Source: Oleiagrimonas sp963747595
GTDB lineage: Bacteria > Pseudomonadota > Gammaproteobacteria > Xanthomonadales > Rhodanobacteraceae
Direction: 5' to 3'
DNA length: 64,000 nucleotides
NCBI GenBank assembly: GCA_963747595.1
Contig: CAVVFO010000002.1
Coordinates: forward strand, 124,001 to 188,000
Both the position numbers and the translations under genes were made by a program. The first letter of the stretch is position 1. Each line of letters begins with the position of its first letter. Of this stretch, positions 34,769-44,622 are shown one piece after another. The notes under the pieces were generated by a model. The model ran no database searches and was not told the origin of the DNA. It worked only from the letters and a program-made list of their open reading frames with translations.

Positions 34769-35113
34769 TTATATACACATTATATGTTTTTCTCCTTCCG
34801 GAAGCATGAGAAATGTAAGGATTATCGACAGCGTCAGAACCAGCAGATCCCGGAACCTTCCGGGCCATCGCGACTCATCAGATGCATGAACAGCATGCCG
34901 ATGCAGACCGATCATGAGGCCGAGGTAGGTGACTGCCAGCGTGGCCTGCACGGCGACGCGGCGCGAGAAGAATCGCGGCGCACCCAGCACCGGCCAGCAT
35001 AGGCGCATGCCCGTGTTCAAATCGAGCGGCAGCGCGTGGCCGAATAGATGCTGCTGCAGGAAGCTGACCAGGGGTAGCAGTGCCATCAGGACATAAAAGG
35101 CGTGTCGACGCAC
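34769..35113 (-). CDS. Small hypothetical membrane protein
   Basis: This 114-residue protein has three likely membrane segments: FYVLMALLPLVSFLQQHLFG, VAVQATLAVTYLGLMIGL and LLVLTLSIILTFLMLPEG. No family is recognised. It lies on the minus strand upstream of the PEP-CTERM gene, and the activator element of that gene sits inside its last codons. The lack of homology and clear ribosome-binding site keeps confidence moderate. Confidence 0.45.
   Translation of the reverse strand: MRRHAFYVLMALLPLVSFLQQHLFGHALPLDLNTGMRLCWPVLGAPRFFSRRVAVQATLAVTYLGLMIGLHRHAVHASDESRWPGRFRDLLVLTLSIILTFLMLPEGEKHIMCI
34814..34830 (-). promoter_or_regulatory. Upstream activator element for the 33805-34686 gene
   Basis: Minus strand TGTCGATAATCCTTACA lies 63 bp upstream of the sigma-54 promoter. 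It matches the YGTCG-N7-TTACA element found before all five PEP-CTERM genes. It overlaps the 3' end of the next small gene. Confidence 0.75.
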
Positions 35114-35217
35114 GACGGAGCCTCACCGCCCATCATGGCCCGGGTTCTTTCATGTGGCGTGACATGACGGGGTCTCTGCTATGGTCATGCGCTTGCTCGT
35201 TGCCCGAAAGGTCCGCA

Positions 35218-36294
35218 ATGAAACGTCTCCCGCTCATCCTTGTCCTCCTGGCCGTTTTGCTCACCGCGGCCGCGCCAACTCTGGCGGGCACGGGCAGGGG
35301 GGTCGCCATCTCGCCGAATAACCCCCACGTGGTCTATGTCGGCCGCTTCACCAAAGAGTACCGCTTCGGTTGGACTGGCAGCGCCATTCGCCTGCGTTTC
35401 AAGGGCACCTCCGTCTCGGCCAAATTGCACCTCACCAGCAATCAGCCTGCCGCCATGCAAGTGGTGATCGACGGGAAGCCCACTCGGTTCCTGCTCGTTA
35501 CCAAAAAGAAAACCACTTACGTGCTGGCCTCTGGTCTCGAATCCTCCAGTCACACGGTCGAATTGTTCAAGCGTTCCGAAGGGTATCTCGGAGAAGCCCG
35601 ATTCGATGGTTTCATCCTTTCGCCCGGTGCGACGGTCGAACAGCTCACTCCACGGACGCGAAAAATCCTCATCGTCGGCGATTCCATCACATGCGGCTTT
35701 GGCAATCGTGCAACCGACAACCACCCGGCCAACAGCGTCACCCTCGAGAACGGTTACATGGCCTATGCGCCCATCGCGGCGCGCCGCCTTGATGCCCGAC
35801 TCATGATGGTGTGCTGGTCGGGCAAGGGCATGTATCGAAATTACAATGCCAGGAATTCCCGCAAAAACACCATGCCCCAACTCTTTGCCCGCACACTGCC
35901 GATGCACGCGCGCCCCAAGTGGAACGAAGAGACGTACGTCCCCGATTTGATCATCATCAATCTGGGCACCAACGACATGAACCGGAACGGCTACAAAAAG
36001 CCACTCACCGCCGATGAATTCCTGCCGGTCTATGAAAAGTTTGTCGCGCGCCTGCACCAGCATTTTCCCAAAGCACCGGTCATCGCCGCCATTGGTCCCA
36101 TGGTCACCACGCCCATCAGTACCTGGCTCGAAAAGCTTCCGCAAAAGTTCGGTTTCGTCCGCACGCTCGTCTTCCCTCACTTACATGGAAAAGCAGAGCA
36201 CGGAGGTGCCGGCCACCCCTCTGTCAAAGGCGATATCAAGATGGCGGACCAACTCACCGCGTTCATCAGGAAGACCATGCACTGGACCGGTTAA
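35218..36294 (+). CDS. Exported SGNH/GDSL hydrolase, CE2-like esterase
   Basis: This 358-residue protein has a signal peptide (LLAVLLTAAAPTLAG), an N-terminal jelly-roll (about residues 30-145) and an SGNH hydrolase domain. The nucleophile is Ser156 in IVGDSITCGFGN. Further blocks are the oxyanion GTNDMN and the catalytic-His GHPSVKGD. Jelly-roll plus SGNH is the architecture of CE2 carbohydrate esterases, which deacetylate polysaccharides. With GH31 and the S10-like peptidase it forms a set of secreted hydrolases on the + strand. ATG 35218 begins the signal peptide; the longer frame does not. Confidence 0.88.
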   Translation: MKRLPLILVLLAVLLTAAAPTLAGTGRGVAISPNNPHVVYVGRFTKEYRFGWTGSAIRLRFKGTSVSAKLHLTSNQPAAMQVVIDGKPTRFLLVTKKKTTYVLASGLESSSHTVELFKRSEGYLGEARFDGFILSPGATVEQLTPRTRKILIVGDSITCGFGNRATDNHPANSVTLENGYMAYAPIAARRLDARLMMVCWSGKGMYRNYNARNSRKNTMPQLFARTLPMHARPKWNEETYVPDLIIINLGTNDMNRNGYKKPLTADEFLPVYEKFVARLHQHFPKAPVIAAIGPMVTTPISTWLEKLPQKFGFVRTLVFPHLHGKAEHGGAGHPSVKGDIKMADQLTAFIRKTMHWTG

Positions 36295-36735
36295 GGAGCG
36301 CAGAGCCGCAAGGGACTTGCTTGAGAGTGGCCCTCCCATTTCGACATTTCCGCCAAAGCAGGCTCGCGATGGCAGGAGCCGTAGAGAGCATCGGCGCAGC
36401 CGATGGGGCATGGCGCGAACGCGGTGCAGGGGGATGCGTTGCTGACCCGAGATGTGCGATGTCTCGCCTCGATTCCGACGCGCCGTTTGAGGGGCCCCGA
36501 CACCTTTTCCGCCCCATTTTCCGGCATGGTCGGGCAAGGTCATGCCGGAAATCTGGGTAATCGATGAGGAGTGAGCCCTCAATTTAGCCGCTCCAGCCGA
36601 TTATGGCCCGTCGTAGCGCAAAACAGGGATCAGGGCGCACTGCTTGATGTCTTCATTATGAAGACAATGTACCCTGTTCTTCTTTTTCCCATTCCGCCGT
36701 GCGTTTTTGTCATGGCTGGACAGTAGGAGCATGTT
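36295..36735. other. Intergenic region between SGNH hydrolase and S10 peptidase
   Basis: No intact gene was found. The piece around 36350-36500 has short open frames on both strands with no recognisable product. The last 60 bases should hold the promoter of the peptidase gene. Confidence 0.4.
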
Positions 36736-38301
36736 GTGAAGCGAACCTTGATTCTGGCAATCCTCGCGGGGCTGACGGTTGCCAGTGCGCCGGTTCTGGC
36801 AGCCGGGCACGATCATCCGAAGAAGGGTGACAAGAAGGCGCACACGGCCTTGGCACACGTGATCAAGGCCCGCACGGTGGAGACCCACGGCAGCATCGAG
36901 GTCGGGGGCAAGACGATCCACTACACCGCGACCGCCGGGACCATCATCCTGCGAAACAAGAAAAACCAGCCTACAGGCAGCATGTTCTATGTGGCCTACA
37001 CCAGGGACGGCGTGCGCAACCTCGCGCACCGGCCGGTGACGTTCCTCTACAACGGCGGCCCCGGCGCGTCGAGCAACTGGCTGACGATGAGCGGTCTGGG
37101 TCCGTATCGTGTCGCCCTGACCAACGGAGCTGCGAACGCGCCGCCGCCGTATGACGTGGTGCCCAGTCACGAAACCATCCTCAACGATACCGACCTTGTG
37201 TTCATCGATGCCATGGGCACGGGCTTCAGCCATGTGGTCGGCAAGGGCAAGGGCAAGATGTTCTGGGGCGTCGACCAGGACGTGAAATCGTTTGGCCAGT
37301 TCATACAGCGCTATGCGACCCGCAACGATCGCTGGAACTCGCCGCTCTACCTTTACGGCGAAAGCTACGGCACCACGCGCTCGGCCGCGCTGGCCAATTA
37401 CCTGCAGCAGCAGGGCGTGGCCGTGAATGGCGTCATCCTGCAGTCCTCGGTGCTCAATTATTTCGACTCCGCACCCGGCACGAACGACAGATACATTGCC
37501 GACTTGCCGACCTTTGCAGCCCTAGCCTGGTATCACCACAAGGTACCCAACAAGCACGCCAGCCTGAAGGCTTTCGTGGCGCAGGCCCGCACGTTTGCCG
37601 ATGGGCCGTACGCCAGTGCCTTGCGCGTGGGCAACGAGTTGCCGAAGGCCAGGCTGGACGCCATGGCGCAGAAGATACACGCCTTCACCGGTCTGCCGGT
37701 CGAGTACCTCGAGCGTGCCCAGCTGCGCGTGTCTGCCGCCGAGTTCCGCAAGGAATTGATGTTGCCCGAACACGAGCACATGGGTCGCTACGACGGCCGC
37801 TACCTCGCCGAGGACGCCAACGCGATCGCCTCCAAGCCGGGTTTTGATCCATCGGACCAGCAGATTTCACCGGCGCTCAACCAGGGCTACCTGTGGTACG
37901 TCCATCATGTGCTGAAATGGAAAACGAATCGCGAGTATGTCGGGCTCAACATCAAGGCATACAAGCATTGGGACTGGAAGCATCATTCGCCCACGCATCC
38001 TCACGAACTGATGCCCGACGTGGCCGACGATCTGGCGTCGGCCATGCGCAGGAATCCGTACCTGAGGGTGCTTTCCGAAAACGGTTACTACGATCTGGCC
38101 ACGCCATTTCATGGCACCGAATACGACCTGAGCCAGGTCAACCTCAGTTCGAAGCTGCGCACGCACATCACGTACGCCTACTTCAAATCGGGCCACCCCA
38201 TCTACGTCAACCCGAAATCGTTGCAAGCGATGCACGCCACGCTGGATGCGTTCTACACCAACACGCGGAAGGCTGACGGACACTCCAGTAAGGGCGGCTA
38301 G
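36736..38301 (+). CDS. Exported S10 family serine carboxypeptidase-like protein
   Basis: This 521-residue protein has a signal peptide (ILAILAGLTVASAPVLAAG) and an alpha/beta hydrolase fold. The catalytic Ser210 lies in LYGESYGTTRSA, and the oxyanion block is TFLYNGGPGASSNW. The ending NGYYDLATPF and KSGHPIYV resembles the Asp and His regions of S10 carboxypeptidases. The protein would act in the periplasm or outside on peptides. GTG 36736 is preceded by AGGAGC; the ATG at 36731 is out of frame. It probably forms a secretome group with the neighbouring hydrolases. Confidence 0.9.
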   Translation: MKRTLILAILAGLTVASAPVLAAGHDHPKKGDKKAHTALAHVIKARTVETHGSIEVGGKTIHYTATAGTIILRNKKNQPTGSMFYVAYTRDGVRNLAHRPVTFLYNGGPGASSNWLTMSGLGPYRVALTNGAANAPPPYDVVPSHETILNDTDLVFIDAMGTGFSHVVGKGKGKMFWGVDQDVKSFGQFIQRYATRNDRWNSPLYLYGESYGTTRSAALANYLQQQGVAVNGVILQSSVLNYFDSAPGTNDRYIADLPTFAALAWYHHKVPNKHASLKAFVAQARTFADGPYASALRVGNELPKARLDAMAQKIHAFTGLPVEYLERAQLRVSAAEFRKELMLPEHEHMGRYDGRYLAEDANAIASKPGFDPSDQQISPALNQGYLWYVHHVLKWKTNREYVGLNIKAYKHWDWKHHSPTHPHELMPDVADDLASAMRRNPYLRVLSENGYYDLATPFHGTEYDLSQVNLSSKLRTHITYAYFKSGHPIYVNPKSLQAMHATLDAFYTNTRKADGHSSKGG

Positions 38302-38727
38302 CCAGAACATGACTGGGCAGTGTCCGGGAACATGGCCCCGGTTGCCACCTCTGCAGGCTTGTTCACGCAATGCCGGCAGAGGAGGGCGTAATTACCGCTC
38401 CGGGCCGTGCAGTGACAGTGGCAGTGACCGCGGATTGCGGAAACCCATCGGGCCCCGGCGCGGCTATCGTGGCGGCACGGATCTCCCCGGCACCAGGGAG
38501 ACAGGCGTTCACGATTCTATTGGCGGAGGCCGTGAAAGGGCGGCCCGGTTGTTGCGCTGTTCCTGGAAGGTACGATGAAAGACCTGGCATGCAAGTCTTC
38601 CCATGGCTCCGGTGCTTGCCGCAGCGCATTGCGCCTTCATGTCGCTACGAACGTCGGCCGTAGTCGCTGAACACGAAGTGCGGCCCGTCGAAGCGGACCG
38701 CACTTCCTGGTGACTGGAAGGCCCGGC
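38302..38727. other. Intergenic region after the S10 peptidase gene
   Basis: No supported gene is visible. The hairpin at 38675-38706 is listed separately. Confidence 0.4.
38675..38706 (-). terminator. Probable terminator after the second PEP-CTERM gene
   Basis: A GAAGTGCGG stem with its complement encloses a short GC-rich loop, 22 bp after the stop at 38728. The following T run is weak, so termination may be partial. Confidence 0.55.
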
Positions 38728-39597
38728 TCAGCAGCGCCGACCCCGACCACGCCGTACCAGTACACCCAGACCGAGCAGACCCAGCCCGAACATCGCGAGC
38801 GCCGAGGGCTCCGGCACCGCCTGGGCGTTGCTGGCCTCGAAATTCACGTTGGTCGTCTGCGACGCGTCACCGGCATTCCAGTTGATCGAAAGGCCGTCCA
38901 CCTGACCCGTGAATCCATCTGCCCAGCCGCTGCCGGTGCTGAGGGAGACATACGCGATTTTTTCGCTTCGATAATCGAACGTCTGGTCCACGTAACCGTT
39001 GTAGTAATCGTTCCAGTTGATGGTTCCGCCAGTCAGGTCGCTGAGAAACGGATCACTGTAGGTGCCGTATATGGCTTGTCCGTCCCCGCGGTTGGCATCG
39101 AACACCCGCAGCTTGTTGGTGGCGCCATCGGTCGACCATTTGACCCATGTATTGTCGGGTTCGGAGCGATTTTGCGAGAAGTAGGGCTCAAGATTCAGTC
39201 GATGGCCATACCATGACGCGTCGTTGTTCGGGCCGTCAGCGGCGGTGTAGATCTGGAGGTACCAGTTGACCGGCGCTCCGGAGGCCGGGACTTTCTGCTT
39301 GGTCCAGTAGCTCAGCGACTGCAGGTCGCCGATGGTGACCGACGAGCCGCTGCCGAACAGCTGGGCCGCAGTGAACACATTGGCGGTCTTGGTGCTGCCG
39401 TTGGCCTGAAACGAGCCGCTTGCGAAGCCTGGTGCGGAATCGCCCTGTACACCCAGCGGAGCGCTGGTATCGGGGTCGAGATTGTCGCCAGGATGGACGG
39501 TGACGGTGGTGGCGTGCGCAGGCGCAGCCATCAGGGCCAGGACGAACATCGCAGGCGCTGCGAGCATGAGGATGTTGCCGGTTGGTGCGAATCGCAT
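38728..39597 (-). CDS. PEP-CTERM sorting domain protein
   Basis: This 289-residue exported protein has a signal peptide (MFVLALMAAPAHA), a beta-rich body with many Asn, Trp and Tyr residues, and the tail VPEPSALAMFGLGLLGLGVL with VRRGRGRR. The body resembles no enzyme I know and may be a surface adhesin-type module. It is preceded by the best combination of sigma-54 promoter and activator element in the window. An exosortase elsewhere in the genome should process it. Confidence 0.92.
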   Translation of the reverse strand: MRFAPTGNILMLAAPAMFVLALMAAPAHATTVTVHPGDNLDPDTSAPLGVQGDSAPGFASGSFQANGSTKTANVFTAAQLFGSGSSVTIGDLQSLSYWTKQKVPASGAPVNWYLQIYTAADGPNNDASWYGHRLNLEPYFSQNRSEPDNTWVKWSTDGATNKLRVFDANRGDGQAIYGTYSDPFLSDLTGGTINWNDYYNGYVDQTFDYRSEKIAYVSLSTGSGWADGFTGQVDGLSINWNAGDASQTTNVNFEASNAQAVPEPSALAMFGLGLLGLGVLVRRGRGRRC

Positions 39598-39657
39598 TGA
39601 GTTGTTTCCCTACGTGGCGATAGAAAAAGGGCCGAAAAGAACGACCACGCTGACATA

Positions 39658-39673
39658 AGCAAAACATGTGCCA
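39658..39673 (-). promoter_or_regulatory. Sigma-54 promoter of the 38728-39597 PEP-CTERM gene
   Basis: Minus strand TGGCACATGTTTTGCT is a near-perfect -24/-12 match (TGGCAC-N5-TTGC). It lies 60 bp before the start codon. Confidence 0.88.
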
Positions 39674-39735
39674 AACTAACCTTTCTATTTATAACAACAA
39701 GTTGCCCATATGGCATCCGTTCAAATTCATCAAAG

Positions 39736-39752
39736 TGTAAATTATGTCGACA
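39736..39752 (-). promoter_or_regulatory. Upstream activator element for the 38728-39597 gene
   Basis: Minus strand TGTCGACATAATTTACA lies 62 bp upstream of the sigma-54 promoter. It is one of five matches to YGTCG-N7-TTACA. Confidence 0.8.
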
Positions 39753-40130
39753 GAGGCTTCGGGTCGAGGAGGATTCCAGGCGCATCCGGGTCAGGTCAGG
39801 GGTGGATTCAATGCCGAAGTGCCACTGATCCAGTTGGTGACGCCATACCTCCGCATGGGCAGCAGGGCCACACCACTGCCGAGGGGCACAGTGCTTACCG
39901 CGCGCTGTTTCGCGACAGGATGCAGGGGCGGGACTTGGCAGCAATGCTGGAAGCGGCGGGGCACGTAGGCGGTGAGCGCTTCATGACTCAGATTGAAGCC
40001 GGGACCTGACCTCGGTCGATGCCTTTGGGGCGAGGTGGGTGGCAGGGAATCGCCTGGATTCAGGGGTCCCCGAAATCATTGACACTGGCCCCTCGATTCG
40101 ATCGGATCGGATCTCTGAGCGGATTGCTCA
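39753..40130. other. Intergenic region without a supported gene
   Basis: Several short open frames are present, but none has recognisable features. Nothing else was noticed apart from the hairpin at 40131. Confidence 0.35.
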
Positions 40131-40160
40131 TAAAAGCAAACCCCGCCGAAACGGGGTCTG
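40131..40160 (-). terminator. Terminator after the third PEP-CTERM gene
   Basis: On the minus strand ACCCCGT-TTC-GGCGGGGT-type pairing is followed by TTGCTTTTA, 22 bp after the stop at 40182. Confidence 0.75.
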
Positions 40161-40181
40161 CCTTCTGCTGCCGAATGCCGG

Positions 40182-41016
40182 TCAGCTGGTGCGTTTGCGA
40201 CGGCTGAGCGCAAGTCCGGCCAGGGCGAGGCCGAGGCCGAAAAGTACAAGCGTCGGGGGCTCGGAGACCGTGACACCGCCGCCACCACCCGTAACGGTCT
40301 TGCCGTTTGCCAGCAGGCTGGAGAAGCCGGCAGGATAATCGGGGCCACCGTTGAAGTAGCTGGTTGTAAAGCCCAAGCCCGGCAAAAAAACCGGCCTGGT
40401 CATAGGCTTGGTGGGTCCAGCAGCCAAGAATCCCGGGCTGAGTGAAGCCGTTGGTTGTCCCTGCGGCTGTGACCGTCTCGTTGTCGCTGCAGCTTGAGCC
40501 GGAAAGACCGCCACCCACACCGGCGACGTGAGCATTGCCCGCTCCGCCGGCGCCGACCGCGAAGTCCCATGCATTACCGCCAGTATAGTTCTCGATCATC
40601 ACCGTGCCGCCACCCGCCAGGTAGGCGCTGATGGCTGCTTGTGCACCGGCAGCCGTAACAAGGCTGTCATCCTCGGTGCAGCAACCGCCGCCGGAGATGA
40701 AGTACAGCGCCACATAATTGCTCAATGGGCCCGCATCGGCCACAGTCGCGAAGTTCGAGACGGCGTGGGTCCCCGAATCCAGCGTCACACTGCCGATCGC
40801 GGCAATCGGCCTTGGATCACTCCCTCCAATGGCTGACCAGGTCTGATCGCGGTAGGCTATCGCGCTTGAATTGCCTAAAAGGGAATGGAATCCGATCGCA
40901 TCGCTGCCTTCCAGGATAATGGTCGCGTTGGCCGACGGGATCATGGCTCCCGTCAAAAGCAGGACCGCGGCGCTAACCCATGCGCTCCTCGATATGCATT
41001 TTATGATCTTGAACAT
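40182..41016 (-). pseudogene. PEP-CTERM protein gene interrupted by a one-base frameshift
   Basis: The first frame starts MFKIIKCISRSAWVSAAVLL with a signal peptide and runs to CWTHQAYDQAGFF. There a run of seven T residues on the coding strand (40384-40390) shifts the frame. The alternate frame continues PGLGFTTSYFNGGPDYPAGF and ends with the sorting tail SEPPTLVLFGLGLALAGLAL and SRRKR. The intact product would be about 278 residues. The mismatch in the homopolymer may be sequencing error, mutation or slippage. A GAGGAG ribosome-binding site, a sigma-54 promoter and the activator element are all intact, which argues the gene is in use. Confidence 0.85.
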
Positions 41017-41175
41017 GACATGCTCCTCAAATTGGAGAATGGGAGACGTTGGCGGACACGCGTCCCTTACCTTCTTGCCTCAGAATGAATCCCGTTCATC
41101 ACCCGGGAGGGGTGTGTGCGTCTCAGCCGTTCTATGCAACTGCGTGCATCAATGGCCCCAGGCCATAATTCATCC

Positions 41176-41191
41176 TGCACACTTCGTGCCA
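41176..41191 (-). promoter_or_regulatory. Sigma-54 promoter of the 40182-41016 PEP-CTERM gene
   Basis: Minus strand TGGCACGAAGTGTGCA matches TGGCACG-N4-TGCA. It lies 159 bp before the start codon, implying a long leader. Confidence 0.82.
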
Positions 41192-41254
41192 TGGTTGAAT
41201 GAGTATGTTTATTAATGGGTTATGTTTATTTAATCTATTATTTCAAGAGCTTTT

Positions 41255-41271
41255 TGTAACGTTATTCGACA
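41255..41271 (-). promoter_or_regulatory. Upstream activator element for the 40182-41016 gene
   Basis: Minus strand TGTCGAATAACGTTACA lies 63 bp upstream of the sigma-54 promoter, in AT-rich DNA. Confidence 0.8.
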
Positions 41272-41601
41272 CTTTTAAAAAATGGTCTGGGTATCCATGT
41301 CGGAGCGGGTAGCGCATGGCGAACATGGGATCGACCCAGTCAATCTTTAAAAGGACATATTTGACCGGTGTCGCGCAATCCGCCTGTGACGCGTGGCGTC
41401 CAAAAATAAGGGTATGGTTAATGCAAATATAACTATCTTTCCCCTGCCTCCAGCCGCGGCCCTCCTGTCTCACTCAATGTCGCTCAATGTCGGCTGGGAG
41501 GCGGTTGTTCGAGGTGCCCGAGCGGAGCGCGCCGCCAGCGCCTCGACGTATTTCCGCCAGGCAAGCCGCAGGCGAGTACGCCGAAAGCCGCGAATGAAAA
41601 G

Positions 41602-41643
41602 GAAAAAAGGGGCGGGCCCGTGTTTGCCCGCCCCGCTGTTTTT
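41602..41643. terminator. Bidirectional-type terminator
   Basis: A GGGGCGGGC stem pairs with GCCCGCCCC across a short loop. Six A residues lie on its left and five T residues shortly after its right side. On the minus strand it sits about 120 bp after the stop at 41765. Confidence 0.8.
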
Positions 41644-41764
41644 GCCGCTTGTTCCGGGCATGGCGATCCGTTTCGCGCCGAAGGCCGGAAAACGGGTCGC
41701 CATTTCGTTGTCGAGGTTTGGTCGGCCTGTCGGTGAATGACCTTCGCGCCTGTTCCGCCCCAGT

Positions 41765-42556
41765 TTACCGTGCGATTTTCCGCTGTCGCCTGGCGCCCAG
41801 GCCGATCAGCCCGAGACCCAGCAGAAAGAGACCGAGAGGCGCCGGTTCCGGGACTCCCGCCGGCGGATCCAGACCTTCGATGACGTCGTTGCCGCAATAC
41901 ATGGTCCAATGCAAGCCGAAGTTGTGGGGGTCGAGATCGAGGCCTGCGGTATCAAAGCTGAATCTCAGGAACCCGTTGCCGACGCTCCAGGATCCGGTAT
42001 TGGCCGTTGCGATGGCCAGGGACGTGTCCACCGCCACTTCCTGACCGTTGCGGTATACGCAGCCGCCGGAGCAGTTTATGAAGTAGTCGGAGAGGAGGGC
42101 ATCGGGATTGTGGTTGCTGCTGGTGCCAGCCCCCAACGCGTATATGGTGCCGCTGCCCCCCGAGTTGTCGAGTGGATTGTCCAGCGAAAACGCGTATGTC
42201 CAGTGATTGCCGTTGGCGGCATTGTCAGCGTTGTAAGGGCTCGAGCCATTCGGGCTCCAGCCGGTTGAAAGAAACAGATCGCCGTAACCTATCCCTGTAG
42301 CATTTTTCGTCCACTGCGACTCTATGCCTGCGTTGCCCGCGAAGTTGGTATAGATGTTGACGGTGAGTAGAGTGCCCGACAGGCTCGCATCCATGCCGTC
42401 GATGTTGTACGTGGTGACCCCGGTCCCGCTGATCACATCGCCGTATCCGTGCCCATCGGCGCCGTGGTACGTGTCGTTCAGCGCCGTTGCAGAGGCGCTG
42501 GAAAAAAAGGCCATCAAACCGAGAGCCGCGATCCAGATCGGTAATTTCTTTTCCAT
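41765..42556 (-). CDS. PEP-CTERM sorting domain protein
   Basis: This 263-residue protein has a signal peptide (AALGLMAFFSSASA), a Gly/Asn/Asp-rich body beginning NDTYHGADGHGYGDVISGTG, and a two-Cys loop INCSGGCVYRNG. The sorting tail is VPEPAPLGLFLLGLGLIGLG with ARRQRK. The body resembles secreted PEP-CTERM proteins of unknown function. The sigma-54 promoter is 143 bp upstream, with the activator element beyond it. Confidence 0.92.
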   Translation of the reverse strand: MEKKLPIWIAALGLMAFFSSASATALNDTYHGADGHGYGDVISGTGVTTYNIDGMDASLSGTLLTVNIYTNFAGNAGIESQWTKNATGIGYGDLFLSTGWSPNGSSPYNADNAANGNHWTYAFSLDNPLDNSGGSGTIYALGAGTSSNHNPDALLSDYFINCSGGCVYRNGQEVAVDTSLAIATANTGSWSVGNGFLRFSFDTAGLDLDPHNFGLHWTMYCGNDVIEGLDPPAGVPEPAPLGLFLLGLGLIGLGARRQRKIAR

Positions 42557-42699
42557 GATGTTCCCTTGTTGGCCGCGAACCCGGGAGGGGTAGTGCGGCT
42601 TCCTGCCGATTGTTTTTCAAAATCGGAGAACCGTTGCCTCTCCGGACGCATATGTCGACGGCTGCAGGCGATCCTGGTGTTCCGTCGTATCCGTGTATA

Positions 42700-42715
42700 A
42701 GCAGAAGTTATGCCA
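42700..42715 (-). promoter_or_regulatory. Sigma-54 promoter of the 41765-42556 PEP-CTERM gene
   Basis: Minus strand TGGCATAACTTCTGCT has GG and GC separated by 10 bases. Confidence 0.78.
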
Positions 42716-42778
42716 GCATATAAATGCGTTATTGTTCAATTGCTTGTGTATGATAGTCGGGGTCCATCCGGCATTTTT

Positions 42779-42795
42779 TGTAAAATATTGCGACA
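42779..42795 (-). promoter_or_regulatory. Upstream activator element for the 41765-42556 gene
   Basis: Minus strand TGTCGCAATATTTTACA lies 63 bp upstream of the sigma-54 promoter. Confidence 0.78.
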
Positions 42796-43237
42796 TGCAA
42801 AACGACAGGGGAATCAGCAGACAGATTGCGATGCCAAAAAATGGGGCGGGAAGTATTTGATGTATTCAAGTCTCCCTGGTCTCCCGAAAAAGCGTGGGGG
42901 CAATTGAGCTCCCCGAACGTGTTGATGGTGCGGCGCGGCCACCCGCACGGGCGTCGGCCGGCGGATGTCGGAGTGCCTGTTCGACCATGTTGGGTGCACC
43001 CGGTGCACGCTCTTCTGCAGGTGGCTGAGGGTTCGCTCCGCGTCCCGGCTATTCACGGCCTCCTTCCGCCATCCCTTGGGGACCTCTGGCGAGCGCGTGA
43101 TGCCGACAGAGAAGCTCGTAATACTGCTCCGACCCGTGCAGGAACAGCGACCATGAGGTTGCGCAAAGGCATCGGGCCCGGTGCGGATCTCGTGGTGGCG
43201 CCATTTCATGCCGGCTGTTCCGCGAGAGGACGCCGAA
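42796..43237. other. Intergenic region before the MFS pseudogene
   Basis: No intact gene is visible. Minus-strand pieces such as KGWRKEAVNSRDAERTLSHL look protein-like but are broken; I cannot assign them. Confidence 0.35.
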
Positions 43238-44622
43238 ATGAGCACGAGGCAGTCGCACCAGGACAAAGAACCGAGGACGACAGGCAACTCGCAGGACGTG
43301 CTGGCTCGCCAGCACCGCATCCCTATCTGAGCGTTTCCAAAGAGCAATCTGGCGATTATCGGTGTCGGTTATTTCTTCGCGTTCTTCGATATCGCCGACA
43401 TCGGCGACGGGATGCCGGCCATCAAGACATAGTTCCATCTGATCGGCTCGCAGACCTGTTCGTGGCCCTCGCGATCGGCCTGATCGGCTATTCGGTGGGG
43501 TCGATCGTGATTGGCGCCATCTCCGACCGGGTCGGTCGGTACAAGATCCTGCTGTTCACCATGAGCCTGACGGCCGCGGGATCGTTCCTCGATGCAACGG
43601 CCAGGGCATCGTCACGCTCTCGATCTGGCGCTTCGTCACCGGCCTCGGGATGGGGGGGGGCGACCTCAACCTCGTCTCCACCTACGTCGGCGAACTGGCA
43701 CCCGCCTCCAAGCGGGGCCGCATCTCCAACCTGACGTTCCTGGTTGGCATCCTGGGGCAGGCGGTCACTCCCTTCGTGGCGCTGGCACTGGTGCCCACGC
43801 TGAGTCATGGCTGGCGATTGCTGTTTGTGATCGGCGGGCTGATCGCCACCATCGGGTTGATCGCCCGGTTCAACCTTCCCGAGTCGCCAAGATGGCTCGC
43901 ACTGCACGGGCACGTCGAAGAAGCGGACGAACTCGTGACGCGCATGGAGAAGCAGTCAGGGACAGGGGCGCCGGGCTGCCGCAGCCGGAGCCGCAGGATG
44001 TTTCGCTGGAGAGCGACTCCTTCCCGTTCCGTCGCCGATGAAACGTCCCTATGCCGGCCGATTGCTGATAGTCGTTCTGATGTGGTTCTTCTGGTACATC
44101 GGCAACTATGGCTTCCTCGGTGACGCCGCCACGCTGCTCGCCGACCATGGTTACCCGGTCAACAGCTCGATCCTCTACATCGGCATCGGCTCCATCGGCT
44201 ACCCTCTCGGCGCCATGCTCATGGCGTGGCGGGCCGACCGCTTCGATCGCAGGCTGCTGATCCTCGGTTCCTCGGTGATCTGGCTGGCCGGCATGGTGGT
44301 GGTGGGCGCCTTGGCCGGGGTTGCGGTGTTGACGTTCGGGCTGTTCCTGGGCTCGTTGGCGCTGGGCCTGTACCTGCAGGCGGCCTATACCTACACCGCC
44401 GAGTTGTTTCCCACCCGGGCGCGTACCAGCGGCTTCACGCTTTCTGACGGCATCGGCCACAGCGGCGGTGCCGTCGGCGGCTTTTTGCTGCCCGGCGTGG
44501 TGGCCGCGACATCGTTCTTCGTGGGCTTCCCCGGCATCGGCGTGACCGACCTGATCGCCGGACTGATCGCATTGATGGGCCCCCGCACCAGCGGGCGCCG
44601 CCTGGAGCAGGTTTCGCACTGA
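43238..44622 (+). pseudogene. Sugar-porter type MFS transporter pseudogene
   Basis: ATG 43238 starts MSTRQSHQDKEPRTTGNSQD, followed by an in-frame TGA and then NLAIIGVGYFFAFFDIADIG and a TAG. The homology continues in a second frame (FVALAIGLIGYSVGSIVIGA, SDRVGRYKILLF) and a third (RFVTGLGMGGGDLNLVSTYV, PESPRWLALHGHVEEADELV). The last part is a clean frame from 44038 to 44622 with six TM segments and GLYLQAAYTYTAELFPTRAR. The complete protein would be a 12-TM sugar or metabolite carrier of about 460 residues. At least two stops and two frameshifts show real decay. Confidence 0.88.
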
